The translations under genes and the position numbers were made by a program. 64,000 bases of DNA from Micromonospora matsumotoense (GTDB lineage: Bacteria; Actinomycetota; Actinomycetes; Mycobacteriales; Micromonosporaceae), in the NCBI RefSeq assembly GCF_900091525.1, contig NZ_FMCU01000002.1:620001-684000 (forward strand), written 5' to 3'. The notes under the pieces were generated by a model that was not told the DNA's origin, searched no databases, and saw nothing but the letters and a program-made list of their open reading frames with translations. This document shows positions 7,532 to 14,124 of this stretch, piece by piece; position 1 is the first letter of the stretch; each line of letters opens with the position of its first letter.

Positions 7532-8311
7532 TCAGCCGAGGTCGACGATGAGGGGCCGGTGGTCGGAGATCGTCGAGCGGGGGGTGTCGACGGCGGTGAC
7601 GGGGGGCAGCCGGTGCAGGCCGTGGGGGTCGGCGAGGATGTGGTCGAGTTGCACCCGGGGTGCGGTGGCGGGGTAGGTGGGTCGGCGGGCCAGGGGTCGC
7701 CAGCCGGTGAGCAGGCGGGCGGGGCCGGCGGGGAGGTTGAGGTCGCCGAGCAGGATGCGGGGGGCGGGTAGCGCGCGCAGGGCGCGGACGACGCGGCGGA
7801 GTTGGTGGGCGTTCCAGCCGGGGACGAAGGACAGGTGGGTGGCGGCGACGGTGAGGGGGCCGTGGGGGGTGTCGAGGACGGCGGCGAGGACGACGCGGGG
7901 TTCGTCGCGGAGCAGGAGTAGTCCGCCGCCGGGGCCGGGTGCGTAGATGGGCGATCGTACGGGTGCGGGTGGCAGGCGGGTGATCTGCCAGGTGCGGACG
8001 GGGTGGCGGCTGATCAGGCCGATGCCGTAGCAGGGTTCGCCGTGGCCGTCGTCGTCGTGGCGTAGGGGGCGGAACTGGACGCCGGGGGTGCCGACGACGG
8101 CGGCGGCGAAGCGGTGTTCGGGTGCGTCGAGGGCCTGGGCGGCGAGGGTGGTGAGGTCGTGGTGGCCGCTGCGGGACTGGTCGCGGTCGACTTCCTGGAG
8201 GGCGAGGACATCGGCGTCGAGGGCGCGGACGGCGGCGGTGAGCCGGTCGGGGTCGACGAGCCCGTCGGTCAGGGAGCGGCCGTGCAGCAGGTTGAAAGTC
8301 GCCAGGCGCAC
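7532..8311 (-). CDS. endonuclease/exonuclease/phosphatase (EEP) family protein
   Basis: 259 residues, ending 12 bases from the convergent folD stop. The metal-dependent phosphodiesterase fold is marked by TFNLLHG (Asn near residue 7), LQEVDRDQSRSG (catalytic Glu), ATHLSF, GDLNLP (Asp and Asn) and the final SDHRPLIVDL (Asp-His). There is no signal peptide, so it is probably cytosolic. EEP proteins range from DNA repair nucleases to sphingomyelinase-like and inositol phosphatases, and nothing here identifies the substrate. Confidence 0.82.
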   Translation of the reverse strand: MRLATFNLLHGRSLTDGLVDPDRLTAAVRALDADVLALQEVDRDQSRSGHHDLTTLAAQALDAPEHRFAAAVVGTPGVQFRPLRHDDDGHGEPCYGIGLISRHPVRTWQITRLPPAPVRSPIYAPGPGGGLLLLRDEPRVVLAAVLDTPHGPLTVAATHLSFVPGWNAHQLRRVVRALRALPAPRILLGDLNLPAGPARLLTGWRPLARRPTYPATAPRVQLDHILADPHGLHRLPPVTAVDTPRSTISDHRPLIVDLG

Positions 8312-8344
8312 CTGTGCACCCTACGTCCGTGGCACAGTTACCGG

Positions 8345-8431
8345 ATGATCAAGTTGTTGTGTTGTTCGGTGTTGGTGTTCGTGGCGTTGGGTGCGGTGGG
8401 GGTGTGGGTGCGGCGGCGGCGGGGTCGGTGA
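8345..8431 (+). CDS. possible 28-residue single-span membrane miniprotein
   Basis: ATG 8345 opens a 28-codon frame: a hydrophobic segment (LLCCSVLVFVALGAVGVWV) followed by the basic tail RRRRGR, a typical single transmembrane helix with an inside-positive end. It lies between the divergent EEP gene and the TauE/SafE gene. There is no clear Shine-Dalgarno sequence, so expression would need a leaderless start. It may simply be chance coding in G/T-rich DNA, which readily yields Val/Leu codons. Confidence 0.3.
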   Translation: MIKLLCCSVLVFVALGAVGVWVRRRRGR

Positions 8432-8485
8432 GGTGGGCCACTCGGGTGGGCGGGTGGCCGGGTTGCGTGGGGAGAATGGCCGGCC

Positions 8486-9259
8486 GTGGATGCTGCCTCG
8501 TTGATCACGCTGCTCGCTGCGGCTGCCCTGGCTGGTTGGGTGGATGCGGTGGTGGGCGGTGGTGGGTTGTTGTTGTTGCCGGCGTTGTTGGTGGCGGCGC
8601 CGGGGGTGCCGGTGGCGACGGCGTTGGGGACGAACAAGTTGGCGGCGATCGCGGGCACCTCGACGGCGGCGGTGACGTTTGCGCGGCGGACGCAGGTGGA
8701 CTGGGCGGTGGCGGGTCCGGCGGCGGTGTTGGCGGTGGGGTGCGCGGGGGTGGGGGCGGCGTTGGCGGGGTCGGTGCCGGCGGGGGCGTACCGGCCGGTG
8801 GTGTTGGTGGTGTTGCTGGCGGTGGCGTTGTTCGTGGTGCTGCGGCCGCGGTTGGGGACGGTGGCGGTGCCGGCGCGGCGGACCCGGGTGCGGGTGGTGG
8901 CGGCGGTGGGGGTGGCCGGGGTGGGTATCGCCCTGTACGACGGGTTGATCGGGCCGGGTACGGGGACGTTCCTGGTGGTGGCGTTCACCGCGTTGGTGGG
9001 GGCGGATTTTCTGCACGGTTCGGCGATGGCGAAGGTGGTCAACGCGGGGACGAATCTGGGGGCGTTGGTGGTGTTCGCGGCGACCGGGCATGTGTGGTGG
9101 TGGTTGGGGTTGGCGATGGCGGTGTGCAACGTGGTGGGGGCGGCGGTGGGGGCGCGGATGGCGTTGCGGCGGGGTGCGGGGTTCGTGCGGGTGGTGTTGC
9201 TGGTGGTGGTGGTGGCGTTGGTGGCGAAGTTGGGGTACGACCAGTGGCTGGCCGGCTGA
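8486..9259 (+). CDS. TauE/SafE-family membrane permease
   Basis: 257 residues from GTG 8486 with GGGGAGA upstream. It has seven to eight predicted membrane helices in two similar halves. The first signature is AGWVDAVVGGGGLLLLPALL with TALGTNKLAA after it, and the second repeat has YDGLIGPGTGTFL with AKVVNAGTNLGALV. These glycine-rich half motifs define the DUF81/TauE/SafE family, which is linked to export of sulfite, sulfoacetate or other organosulfur anions across the cytoplasmic membrane. No sulfur-metabolism gene is adjacent, so the substrate is open. Val/Leu codons here are mostly GTG/TTG, reflecting the strong local G bias. Confidence 0.85.
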   Translation: MDAASLITLLAAAALAGWVDAVVGGGGLLLLPALLVAAPGVPVATALGTNKLAAIAGTSTAAVTFARRTQVDWAVAGPAAVLAVGCAGVGAALAGSVPAGAYRPVVLVVLLAVALFVVLRPRLGTVAVPARRTRVRVVAAVGVAGVGIALYDGLIGPGTGTFLVVAFTALVGADFLHGSAMAKVVNAGTNLGALVVFAATGHVWWWLGLAMAVCNVVGAAVGARMALRRGAGFVRVVLLVVVVALVAKLGYDQWLAG

Positions 9260-9295
9260 GCGCGTGGTGGCGCTCGGCCGGCCAGCCACTGGTCG
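9238..9295. terminator. very long bidirectional terminator hairpin
   Basis: The arms pair from 9238 to 9295: CCAGTGGCTGGCCGGC (9241-9256) with its exact complement at 9277-9292, extended outward by CGA/TCG. A T-G wobble and GAGCGC/GCGCTC continue inward to a GTGGTG loop, giving almost 26 paired bases. It starts within the last codons of the TauE/SafE gene and lies before the convergent nitroreductase stop, so it can stop both transcripts. There is no T-run, as is common in actinobacterial terminators. Confidence 0.75.
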
Positions 9296-9314
9296 GTGCG
9301 GGGGTGTCGGTGGT

Positions 9315-9929
9315 TCAGGCGTGCCGGACGACGGTGTCGTAGTCGAGGCGGGGCAGGCGGGGGTGCCAGGCGTCGGGGCCGGGGTGGCCGATGTTGACCA
9401 GGAGCAGGGACTTCCAGCCGGTGTCGGTGAGGAATTCGGTGTCGACTCCGGTGGCGTCGAATCCGCCCATCGGGCCGGCGGCGAGGCCGGCGGCGCGGAT
9501 GGCGAGCAGGAAGTAGCCGACCTGGAGGCCGGCGTTGAACCTGGCCATGGCGTCGCGGGTGGTGGGGTCGGCGGCGAAGTGTTCGCGCATGCCGGGGCGG
9601 ATCGGGAAGACGGTGTCGAGGTGTTCGTGGAAGTTGGTGTCGGCGGCGAGGACGGCGACGACGGGTGCGGTGGCGGTCTTGGCGCGGTTGCCTTCGGCGA
9701 CGTGGGTGAGGAGGCGGTCGCGGCCTTCGCCGGGGCGGACGAACAGGACCCGCAGCGGTTGGACGTTCATGGCGGTGGGTGGGTACTTGGCGAGGTCGAA
9801 GATGGCGCGGAGCTGGTCGTCGCCGACGGGGGCGTCGGTGAAGGTGTTGGCGGTGCGCGCCTCGGTGAACAGTTGGGCCTGGGCCTGGGGGTCGAGGGTG
9901 ATCAGGTGGTCGGGCAGCACGTCGGTCAT
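9315..9929 (-). CDS. nitroreductase-family protein, RutE/malonic semialdehyde reductase-like
   Basis: 204 residues from ATG 9929. An FMN-dependent NAD(P)H oxidoreductase fold is indicated by residues around DLAKYPPTAMNVQPLRVLFV, GNRAKTATAPVV, RFNAGLQVGYFLLAIRAAGL and GPMGGFD, a set that matches the RutE/HadB branch (about 196 residues). That branch reduces malonic semialdehyde to 3-hydroxypropionate in pyrimidine breakdown, but others are quinone or nitro reductases. No rut genes are nearby. It is divergent from an HxlR regulator with paired operator-like repeats between them, so it is probably induced by an electrophile or quinone. Confidence 0.8.
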   Translation of the reverse strand: MTDVLPDHLITLDPQAQAQLFTEARTANTFTDAPVGDDQLRAIFDLAKYPPTAMNVQPLRVLFVRPGEGRDRLLTHVAEGNRAKTATAPVVAVLAADTNFHEHLDTVFPIRPGMREHFAADPTTRDAMARFNAGLQVGYFLLAIRAAGLAAGPMGGFDATGVDTEFLTDTGWKSLLLVNIGHPGPDAWHPRLPRLDYDTVVRHA

Positions 9930-9967
9930 GGTGTCCTCCGGTCGGATCGACAGTTGCTGCGGCTACA

Positions 9968-9996
9968 GTAGCAGCTAGCTTTTTCGTAGCGGCTAG
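9968..9996. promoter_or_regulatory. paired operator-like repeats for the HxlR regulator
   Basis: Two direct copies of GTAGC-R-GCTAG occur at 9968-9978 and 9986-9996, 18 bases apart. Each holds an internal TAGC/GCTA dyad. They lie between the divergent nitroreductase and HxlR starts and upstream of a TATGCT -10-like box at 10014. HxlR dimers bind short dyads in such shared promoters. Confidence 0.55.
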
Positions 9997-10026
9997 GGTG
10001 AGTTGCAGACCACGTATGCTGGGACG

Positions 10027-10374
10027 ATGACGACGTGCTCCCCGATCGACGATGGGCCCCGCGCCTGTCCCGGGGGGCTGTCCCGGGCGTTCGCATTCCT
10101 GGGAAAACGGTGGAACGGCATGATTCTGGGCACCCTCGCCCAGGGGCCGGCGGGCTTCGCCGAGTTGGCCCGGGCACTGCCGGGGATCAGCGAGTCGGTG
10201 CTGTCGGACCGGCTGGGTGAGCTGGCCCGGGTCGACCTGGTCAGCCGCCGGGTGCGGGAGGGTCCCCCACTGGGGGTCAGCTACCAGCTGACCGAGCGTG
10301 GCGCCGCCCTGCTGCCGGCATTGGACGCGCTGGCCCGGTGGGCCGACGAGAACCTTCCCGCCCGGGGTTGCTGA
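10027..10374 (+). CDS. HxlR-family winged-helix transcriptional regulator
   Basis: 115 residues from ATG 10027; a slightly longer frame from 10003 has no better start. The family pattern is clear: a Cys near the N-terminus (ACPGGLSRAFAFLGKRW), WNGMILGTLAQGPAGFAELA, recognition helix SESVLSDRLGELA, and the wing GVSYQLTERGAALLPAL. HxlR regulators sense electrophiles, aldehydes or quinones, often through that Cys, and repress or activate adjacent detoxifying enzymes. A TATGCT -10-like box 8 bases before the ATG suggests a leaderless transcript. It probably controls the divergent nitroreductase. The downstream GNAT gene starts 3 bases after its stop. Confidence 0.87.
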   Translation: MTTCSPIDDGPRACPGGLSRAFAFLGKRWNGMILGTLAQGPAGFAELARALPGISESVLSDRLGELARVDLVSRRVREGPPLGVSYQLTERGAALLPALDALARWADENLPARGC

Positions 10375-10377
10375 CCG

Positions 10378-11154
10378 GTGCCGGTCCGCGCCGAACACGA
10401 CCGTGCCGTGCTGGCCGGGCTGCTGCGTCGCGATCCGGTGCTGCACGCCTACCAACTGGGTGATCTGGACGACTTCTTCTGGCCGTACACGTCGTGGTTC
10501 CGGCGCGACGAGCAGGTGGCGTTGCTCTACCACGGCGCGGCGGAGCCGGTGCTGCTGGTGTTCGCCGCCGACCGGGACCGGTCGACGGCGGCCGCGCTGC
10601 TCGACGAGCTGGCCCCGGTGCTGCCCGCCCGGCTGTACGCGCACCTGTCCCCCGGGCTGGAACGGGCCCTCACCGACCGGTACGTCGTCAGCCCCGCCGG
10701 GGAGCACCTGCGGATGGCGTTGACCGACCCCGGTCGGCTGGCCGGGGTGACCGCCTCGGGTGAGGTGCTCGACGGTGCGGACCTGCCGGCGTTACGGGCC
10801 CTGTACGCCGCCGCGTACCCGGGTAACTGGTTCGACCCGCGGATGCTCGACACCGGCCACTACGTGGGCGTACGCGAGCACGGTGACCTCGTCGCGGTGG
10901 CCGGGGTGCACGTGTGGTCACCGACCTACCGGGTGGCCGCGTTGGGCAACGTGACGACCCATCCGCGGGCGCGGGGCCGGGGACTGGCGGGGGCGGCCGT
11001 CGCCGCGTTGTGCGCCCGACTGCGCGACAGCGTCGATCATGTGACGTTGAACGTGCGGGCCGACAACACCGCGGCGGTGCGCCTCTACGAGCGGCTCGGT
11101 TTCACCCGGGTGGCCCGGTTCGGTGAGCACACGTTGACCACCGGGCCCCGCTGA
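10378..11154 (+). CDS. GNAT-family N-acetyltransferase (FR47-like)
   Basis: 258 residues from GTG 10378, three bases behind the HxlR stop, so the two are probably translationally coupled. The C-terminal half (about residues 125-255) is a GNAT domain with LGNVTTHPRARGRGLAGAAV carrying the acetyl-CoA pyrophosphate loop (R-x-R-G-x-G/A), then VTLNVRADNTAAVRLYERLG and FTRVARFGE. The N-terminal half resembles the degenerate first domain of FR47-type proteins. The substrate is unknown. Co-transcription with HxlR suggests a detoxification or stress role, but that is inference. Confidence 0.82.
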   Translation: MPVRAEHDRAVLAGLLRRDPVLHAYQLGDLDDFFWPYTSWFRRDEQVALLYHGAAEPVLLVFAADRDRSTAAALLDELAPVLPARLYAHLSPGLERALTDRYVVSPAGEHLRMALTDPGRLAGVTASGEVLDGADLPALRALYAAAYPGNWFDPRMLDTGHYVGVREHGDLVAVAGVHVWSPTYRVAALGNVTTHPRARGRGLAGAAVAALCARLRDSVDHVTLNVRADNTAAVRLYERLGFTRVARFGEHTLTTGPR

Positions 11155-11169
11155 GCCCCGTCAGCGGGG
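11146..11169. terminator. compact bidirectional terminator over both stop codons
   Basis: CCCCGCTGA (11146-11154) pairs exactly with TCAGCGGGG (11161-11169) around a 6-base loop. The hairpin contains the GNAT stop codon on one arm and the peptide deformylase stop on the other, so one element ends both convergent genes. Confidence 0.7.
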
Positions 11170-11670
11170 GCGGCGGGGCGAGTCGAACCGGCCGGCGCGG
11201 ATCTCCCGCAGCGCCTTGCGGCGGATGTCGCCGCGCAGGGTGTCGACGTAGAGCCGGCCCGCGAGGTGGTCGGTTTCGTGCTGCAACGCGCGGGCGAGGA
11301 ACCCGCTGCCGGAGATGGTCAACGGCTCGCCGTGCCGGTCGACGCCGTGCACGGTGGCGTGCATGGCCCGGCGGGTCGGGAAGTACAGCCCGGGGATGGA
11401 CAGGCAGCCCTCGTCGTCGTCCTGGACCTCGTCGGACAACTCGATGGTGGGATTGATCAGGTGGCCCCGGTGGCCGTCGGCGTCGTAGACGAACACCTGG
11501 GCGTCGACGCCGATCTGCGGGGCGGCGACGCCGGCCCGGCCGGGCGCACCGAGCAGGGTGTCCATCAGGTCGTCGACGAGGCGTTGCAGGGTGGCGTCGA
11601 AGTCGGTCACCGGGGTGCAGGCGGTGCGCAGGACGGGGTCACCGATGATCCGGATCGGGCGTACGGTCAT
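11161..11670 (-). CDS. def: peptide deformylase
   Basis: 169 residues from ATG 11670. It removes the formyl group from nascent protein N-termini, using a metal held by Cys89, His131 and His135. The three family motifs are present: GVAAPQIGV (residues 47-55, normally GxGLAAPQ), EGCLSIPG with Cys89, and QHETDHLAG with Glu132. The size is normal for bacterial PDF. The first motif is slightly degenerate (GRAGVAAPQ), as in secondary actinobacterial deformylases, so this may not be the only copy. Confidence 0.88.
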   Translation of the reverse strand: MTVRPIRIIGDPVLRTACTPVTDFDATLQRLVDDLMDTLLGAPGRAGVAAPQIGVDAQVFVYDADGHRGHLINPTIELSDEVQDDDEGCLSIPGLYFPTRRAMHATVHGVDRHGEPLTISGSGFLARALQHETDHLAGRLYVDTLRGDIRRKALREIRAGRFDSPRRPR

Positions 11671-11704
11671 GCCCGGAAGGCTATCGGGGGGTTACCGGCG
11701 GCGT

Positions 11705-12466
11705 TCACCCGGCGCACCGGTCGGCCACCAGGGTGGCGATGCCGTCGAGGACCCGGGCCAGCCCGAAGTCGAAGGCGCGGGTGGGGTCGGTGGCGGCCTG
11801 GTACTCCTGGCCGGCGGTGGCGCCGACCCGGGCGGCGGTGGGGAACCGGGCCGGGTCCATCACCTTCTCCAGGTAGGGGGCGTGGGCCTGCCACCACTGT
11901 TCGTCGGTGAGTCCGGTGCGGGCGGTGGCCTGGGCGGCTTCCACCGCGCCGCGTACCGCGCCGTGGACGTAGGAGTCGACGAGGGTGATCACGGCGTCCA
12001 TCTCCAGGTCGGTCAGGCCGATGCCCTCGATGGCGCGCAGTTCGTAGTCGTAGCGGGCGGTGACGTGGGGGCCCAGGGGTGGGCGGGTGGTGGCCACCTG
12101 CAACAGCCACCGGTGGCGCAGGTACAACGCCCAGTTGTCGCGGGCGATGCGTTCCAGCCGCCCCCGCCACCCGCCGGGGACGTCCGCCGGTCGGGGGGTT
12201 TCGCCGTGCACGGTGTCGAGCATGAGGTCGAGCAGTTCACCCTTGCCGGGCACGTGGGTGTAGAGGGACATGGTGCCCACGCCGAGGCGTTCGGCGACCC
12301 GACGCATGGACAGCGCGGCGAGTCCGTCGGTGTCGGCGACGTCGATGGCGGCCCGGACGATCCGGTCGACGCCGAGGTCGCCGCCGCGGCTGGTGCGCTC
12401 GCGGGTGCGCCAGAGCAGGGCGAGGCTGCGGGCGGGGTCGCCGGTGCCGCTGTACTCGACGTGCAT
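11705..12466 (-). CDS. TetR/AcrR-family regulator
   Basis: 253 residues. The helix-turn-helix lies at about residues 35-80: IVRAAIDVADTDGLAALSM, RRVAERLGVGTMSLYTHVPG and KGELLDLMLDTV. The rest is all-helical with a TetR_C-type effector pocket, including YDYELRAIEGIGLTDLEM. The N-terminal 30-residue extension is normal for this subgroup, which tends to regulate exporters. No transporter is adjacent; it lies between pabB and def on the same strand, so the target cannot be named. Confidence 0.82.
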   Translation of the reverse strand: MHVEYSGTGDPARSLALLWRTRERTSRGGDLGVDRIVRAAIDVADTDGLAALSMRRVAERLGVGTMSLYTHVPGKGELLDLMLDTVHGETPRPADVPGGWRGRLERIARDNWALYLRHRWLLQVATTRPPLGPHVTARYDYELRAIEGIGLTDLEMDAVITLVDSYVHGAVRGAVEAAQATARTGLTDEQWWQAHAPYLEKVMDPARFPTAARVGATAGQEYQAATDPTRAFDFGLARVLDGIATLVADRCAG

Positions 12467-12491
12467 GCGGCCACCCTAGCGGCCGGTGTGG

Positions 12492-13682
12492 TCAGCCGGC
12501 GGTGAGCAGGGCGCGCACCGGGGCGGCCTTGGCGGCGGCCTCGGCGACCTCGGCGGCCGGGTCGCTGTCCCAGGTGATGCCGCCGCCGGCCCACAGGTGC
12601 AGCCGGTCGCCGTCGGCGGCGGCGGTGCGGATGGTCAGCCCCAGGTCGAGGTGGCCGGGGCCGACCCAGCCGAACCCGCCCATGCCGGCGCCCCGGCCGA
12701 CGGGTTCGACGGCGGCGATCAACGCCAGCGCGGCGTGTTTCGGTGCGCCGGTGACCGAACCGCCGGGGCAGGTGGCGCGCAGCAGGTCGGCCAGGCCGAC
12801 CCCGTCGGCGAGCGCCGCGGACACCGTCGACTCGGCCTGCCACAGGTCGCACCAGCGGCGGACGGCGAACAACTCGTCGACGGTCACCGACCCGGTGCGG
12901 GCGACCCGGGCCAGGTCGTTGCGTTCCAGGTCGACGATCATGATGTGTTCGGCGCGTTCCTTGGCCGAGGCGAGCAGGTCGTGGCGTCCGGCGGCGGTGG
13001 CCGGGCGGGTGCCCTTGATCGGGCGGGTGACGACCCGGCCGGCGTGCACCGCGACGAGGGTTTCCGGTGAGGCGCAGCCGAGGGTCCAGCCCTCGCCGCG
13101 CAGGGTGCCGCCGTAGCGGGCGCCGGGCAGCCCGGCGAGGCGGGCCAGGGCGGGCCCGGGGTCGCCGGTGTAGGTGGCGGCGGCGTGGCCGACGACGTTG
13201 ACCTGGTAGACGTCGCCGCGGCCGATGGCGGCCCGGACGGTCCGCACGGCGTCGGCGTGCTGCCCGGTGGTCCAACTGTCCCGCCACGGGCCGACCCGCA
13301 GGTCGCCTGGGTGTGGGCGGCCCGGGGGGAGGCCGGCGCCGTGGTCGTAGACGACCACGGCCACGTCGGGCAGGCCCGGCACCGGGCTGGGCGGGCCGGT
13401 GGGTGCGCCGACCATCCGGGCGCCGGCCGCGGCGGAGACGAACAGGGCGGCGCCGCAGGGGCCGTCGGTGCGGTGGGTCGCCGGGCGGGTCAGGTCGTCG
13501 ACGGGCAGGCCGTGCGCGGTGAGGAATGCGGCGATCTGCGCGGCCGGGTCGCCACCGTCGGTGAGGTGCCAGACGTAGCGGTCGCGTTCGACGAGCACGC
13601 TGCGGCAGCGCGCCGGCACTCCCGGTATGTCGACCGACGCCGTTGGGAGCGTTTCCACGCCGGGTGGCCCATTCTTACTCAT
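12492..13682 (-). CDS. pabB: aminodeoxychorismate synthase component I / chorismate-binding enzyme
   Basis: 396 residues from ATG 13682; the exact start is uncertain because the SD is weak. It belongs to the chorismate-utilising family and should make 4-amino-4-deoxychorismate for folate with a PabA glutaminase. C-terminal motifs: GRGDVYQVNVVGHA, TRPIKGTRPA (the PIKGT Lys is characteristic of PabB rather than TrpE), KERAEHIMIVDLERNDLARV, CPGGSVTGAPKHAAL, and GGGITWDSDPAAEVAE. The N-terminal 110 residues are the usual variable domain. Together with folD it makes two folate-linked genes in this region, though they are not an operon. Confidence 0.85.
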   Translation of the reverse strand: MSKNGPPGVETLPTASVDIPGVPARCRSVLVERDRYVWHLTDGGDPAAQIAAFLTAHGLPVDDLTRPATHRTDGPCGAALFVSAAAGARMVGAPTGPPSPVPGLPDVAVVVYDHGAGLPPGRPHPGDLRVGPWRDSWTTGQHADAVRTVRAAIGRGDVYQVNVVGHAAATYTGDPGPALARLAGLPGARYGGTLRGEGWTLGCASPETLVAVHAGRVVTRPIKGTRPATAAGRHDLLASAKERAEHIMIVDLERNDLARVARTGSVTVDELFAVRRWCDLWQAESTVSAALADGVGLADLLRATCPGGSVTGAPKHAALALIAAVEPVGRGAGMGGFGWVGPGHLDLGLTIRTAAADGDRLHLWAGGGITWDSDPAAEVAEAAAKAAPVRALLTAG

Positions 13683-13755
13683 CCGTTCAGCGGATTTCGG
13701 GGCAACATGACCGAAGGCTGCTCGATCCGGTGCGCTGTCCCTTGGTACTGTGCGT

Positions 13756-13783
13756 CACTGGTCATGTGAACCATGACACAGTG
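13756..13783. promoter_or_regulatory. inverted repeat upstream of the DUF5999 gene
   Basis: GTCATG (13761-13766) and CATGAC (13772-13777) are exact inverted repeats with a 5-base spacer, extended by CACTG and CAGTG with a one-base bulge. It sits in the divergent promoter region between pabB and the DUF5999 gene and may be an operator. It resembles no specific regulator site that I know. Confidence 0.4.
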
Positions 13784-13805
13784 CCCCCACAGTCCGGAGA
13801 ACCCG

Positions 13806-14006
13806 ATGTGCCAGCACCAGATCACCTGCCCCTCCGCCGAAGCGACCGACCGGGACGCCGCCCGGGTCATCGCGTGCTTCCCTGAGCAGGGCTGGAGCCT
13901 GCTCTGCAACGGTGTCATCGTCTTCGAGGACACCGGTGAACTCCTTCCCGACGGCAGCACCATCGCCCCGCACCGCGGGCCGGCCCGGCACGCCCTCGTC
14001 GCCTGA
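13806..14006 (+). CDS. DUF5999-family small protein
   Basis: 66 residues from ATG 13806 (MCQHQITCPSAEATD) with GGAG 7 bases before; the longer frame from 13773 starts upstream of that SD. The sequence has an MCQH-x3-CPSA start, HP/FPEQGWSLLCNGVIVFEDTGELLPDG in the middle and an IAPHR end, which I recognise as the DUF5999 family found across Streptomyces and Micromonospora. Three Cys and a His near the start suggest metal binding. The function is unknown. The gene stands alone, convergent with gcvP. Confidence 0.75.
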   Translation: MCQHQITCPSAEATDRDAARVIACFPEQGWSLLCNGVIVFEDTGELLPDGSTIAPHRGPARHALVA

Positions 14007-14089
14007 CCCGATCACGGTCCGTCGGCGTCACCAGACACATCATCGCAGGCTGGCCCCCGGGCAGGGGCCGCCCTCCCCCGGTCGCCGCA

Positions 14090-14115
14090 CCGGGGCGGCA
14101 CGTCCGCCGCCCCGG
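14090..14115. terminator. hairpin terminator between DUF5999 and gcvP
   Basis: CCGGGGCGGC (14090-14099) pairs exactly with GCCGCCCCGG (14106-14115) around ACGTCC. It lies between two convergent stops (14006 and 14125), so it can end either transcript. Confidence 0.65.
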
Positions 14116-14124
14116 CACCGCGCC

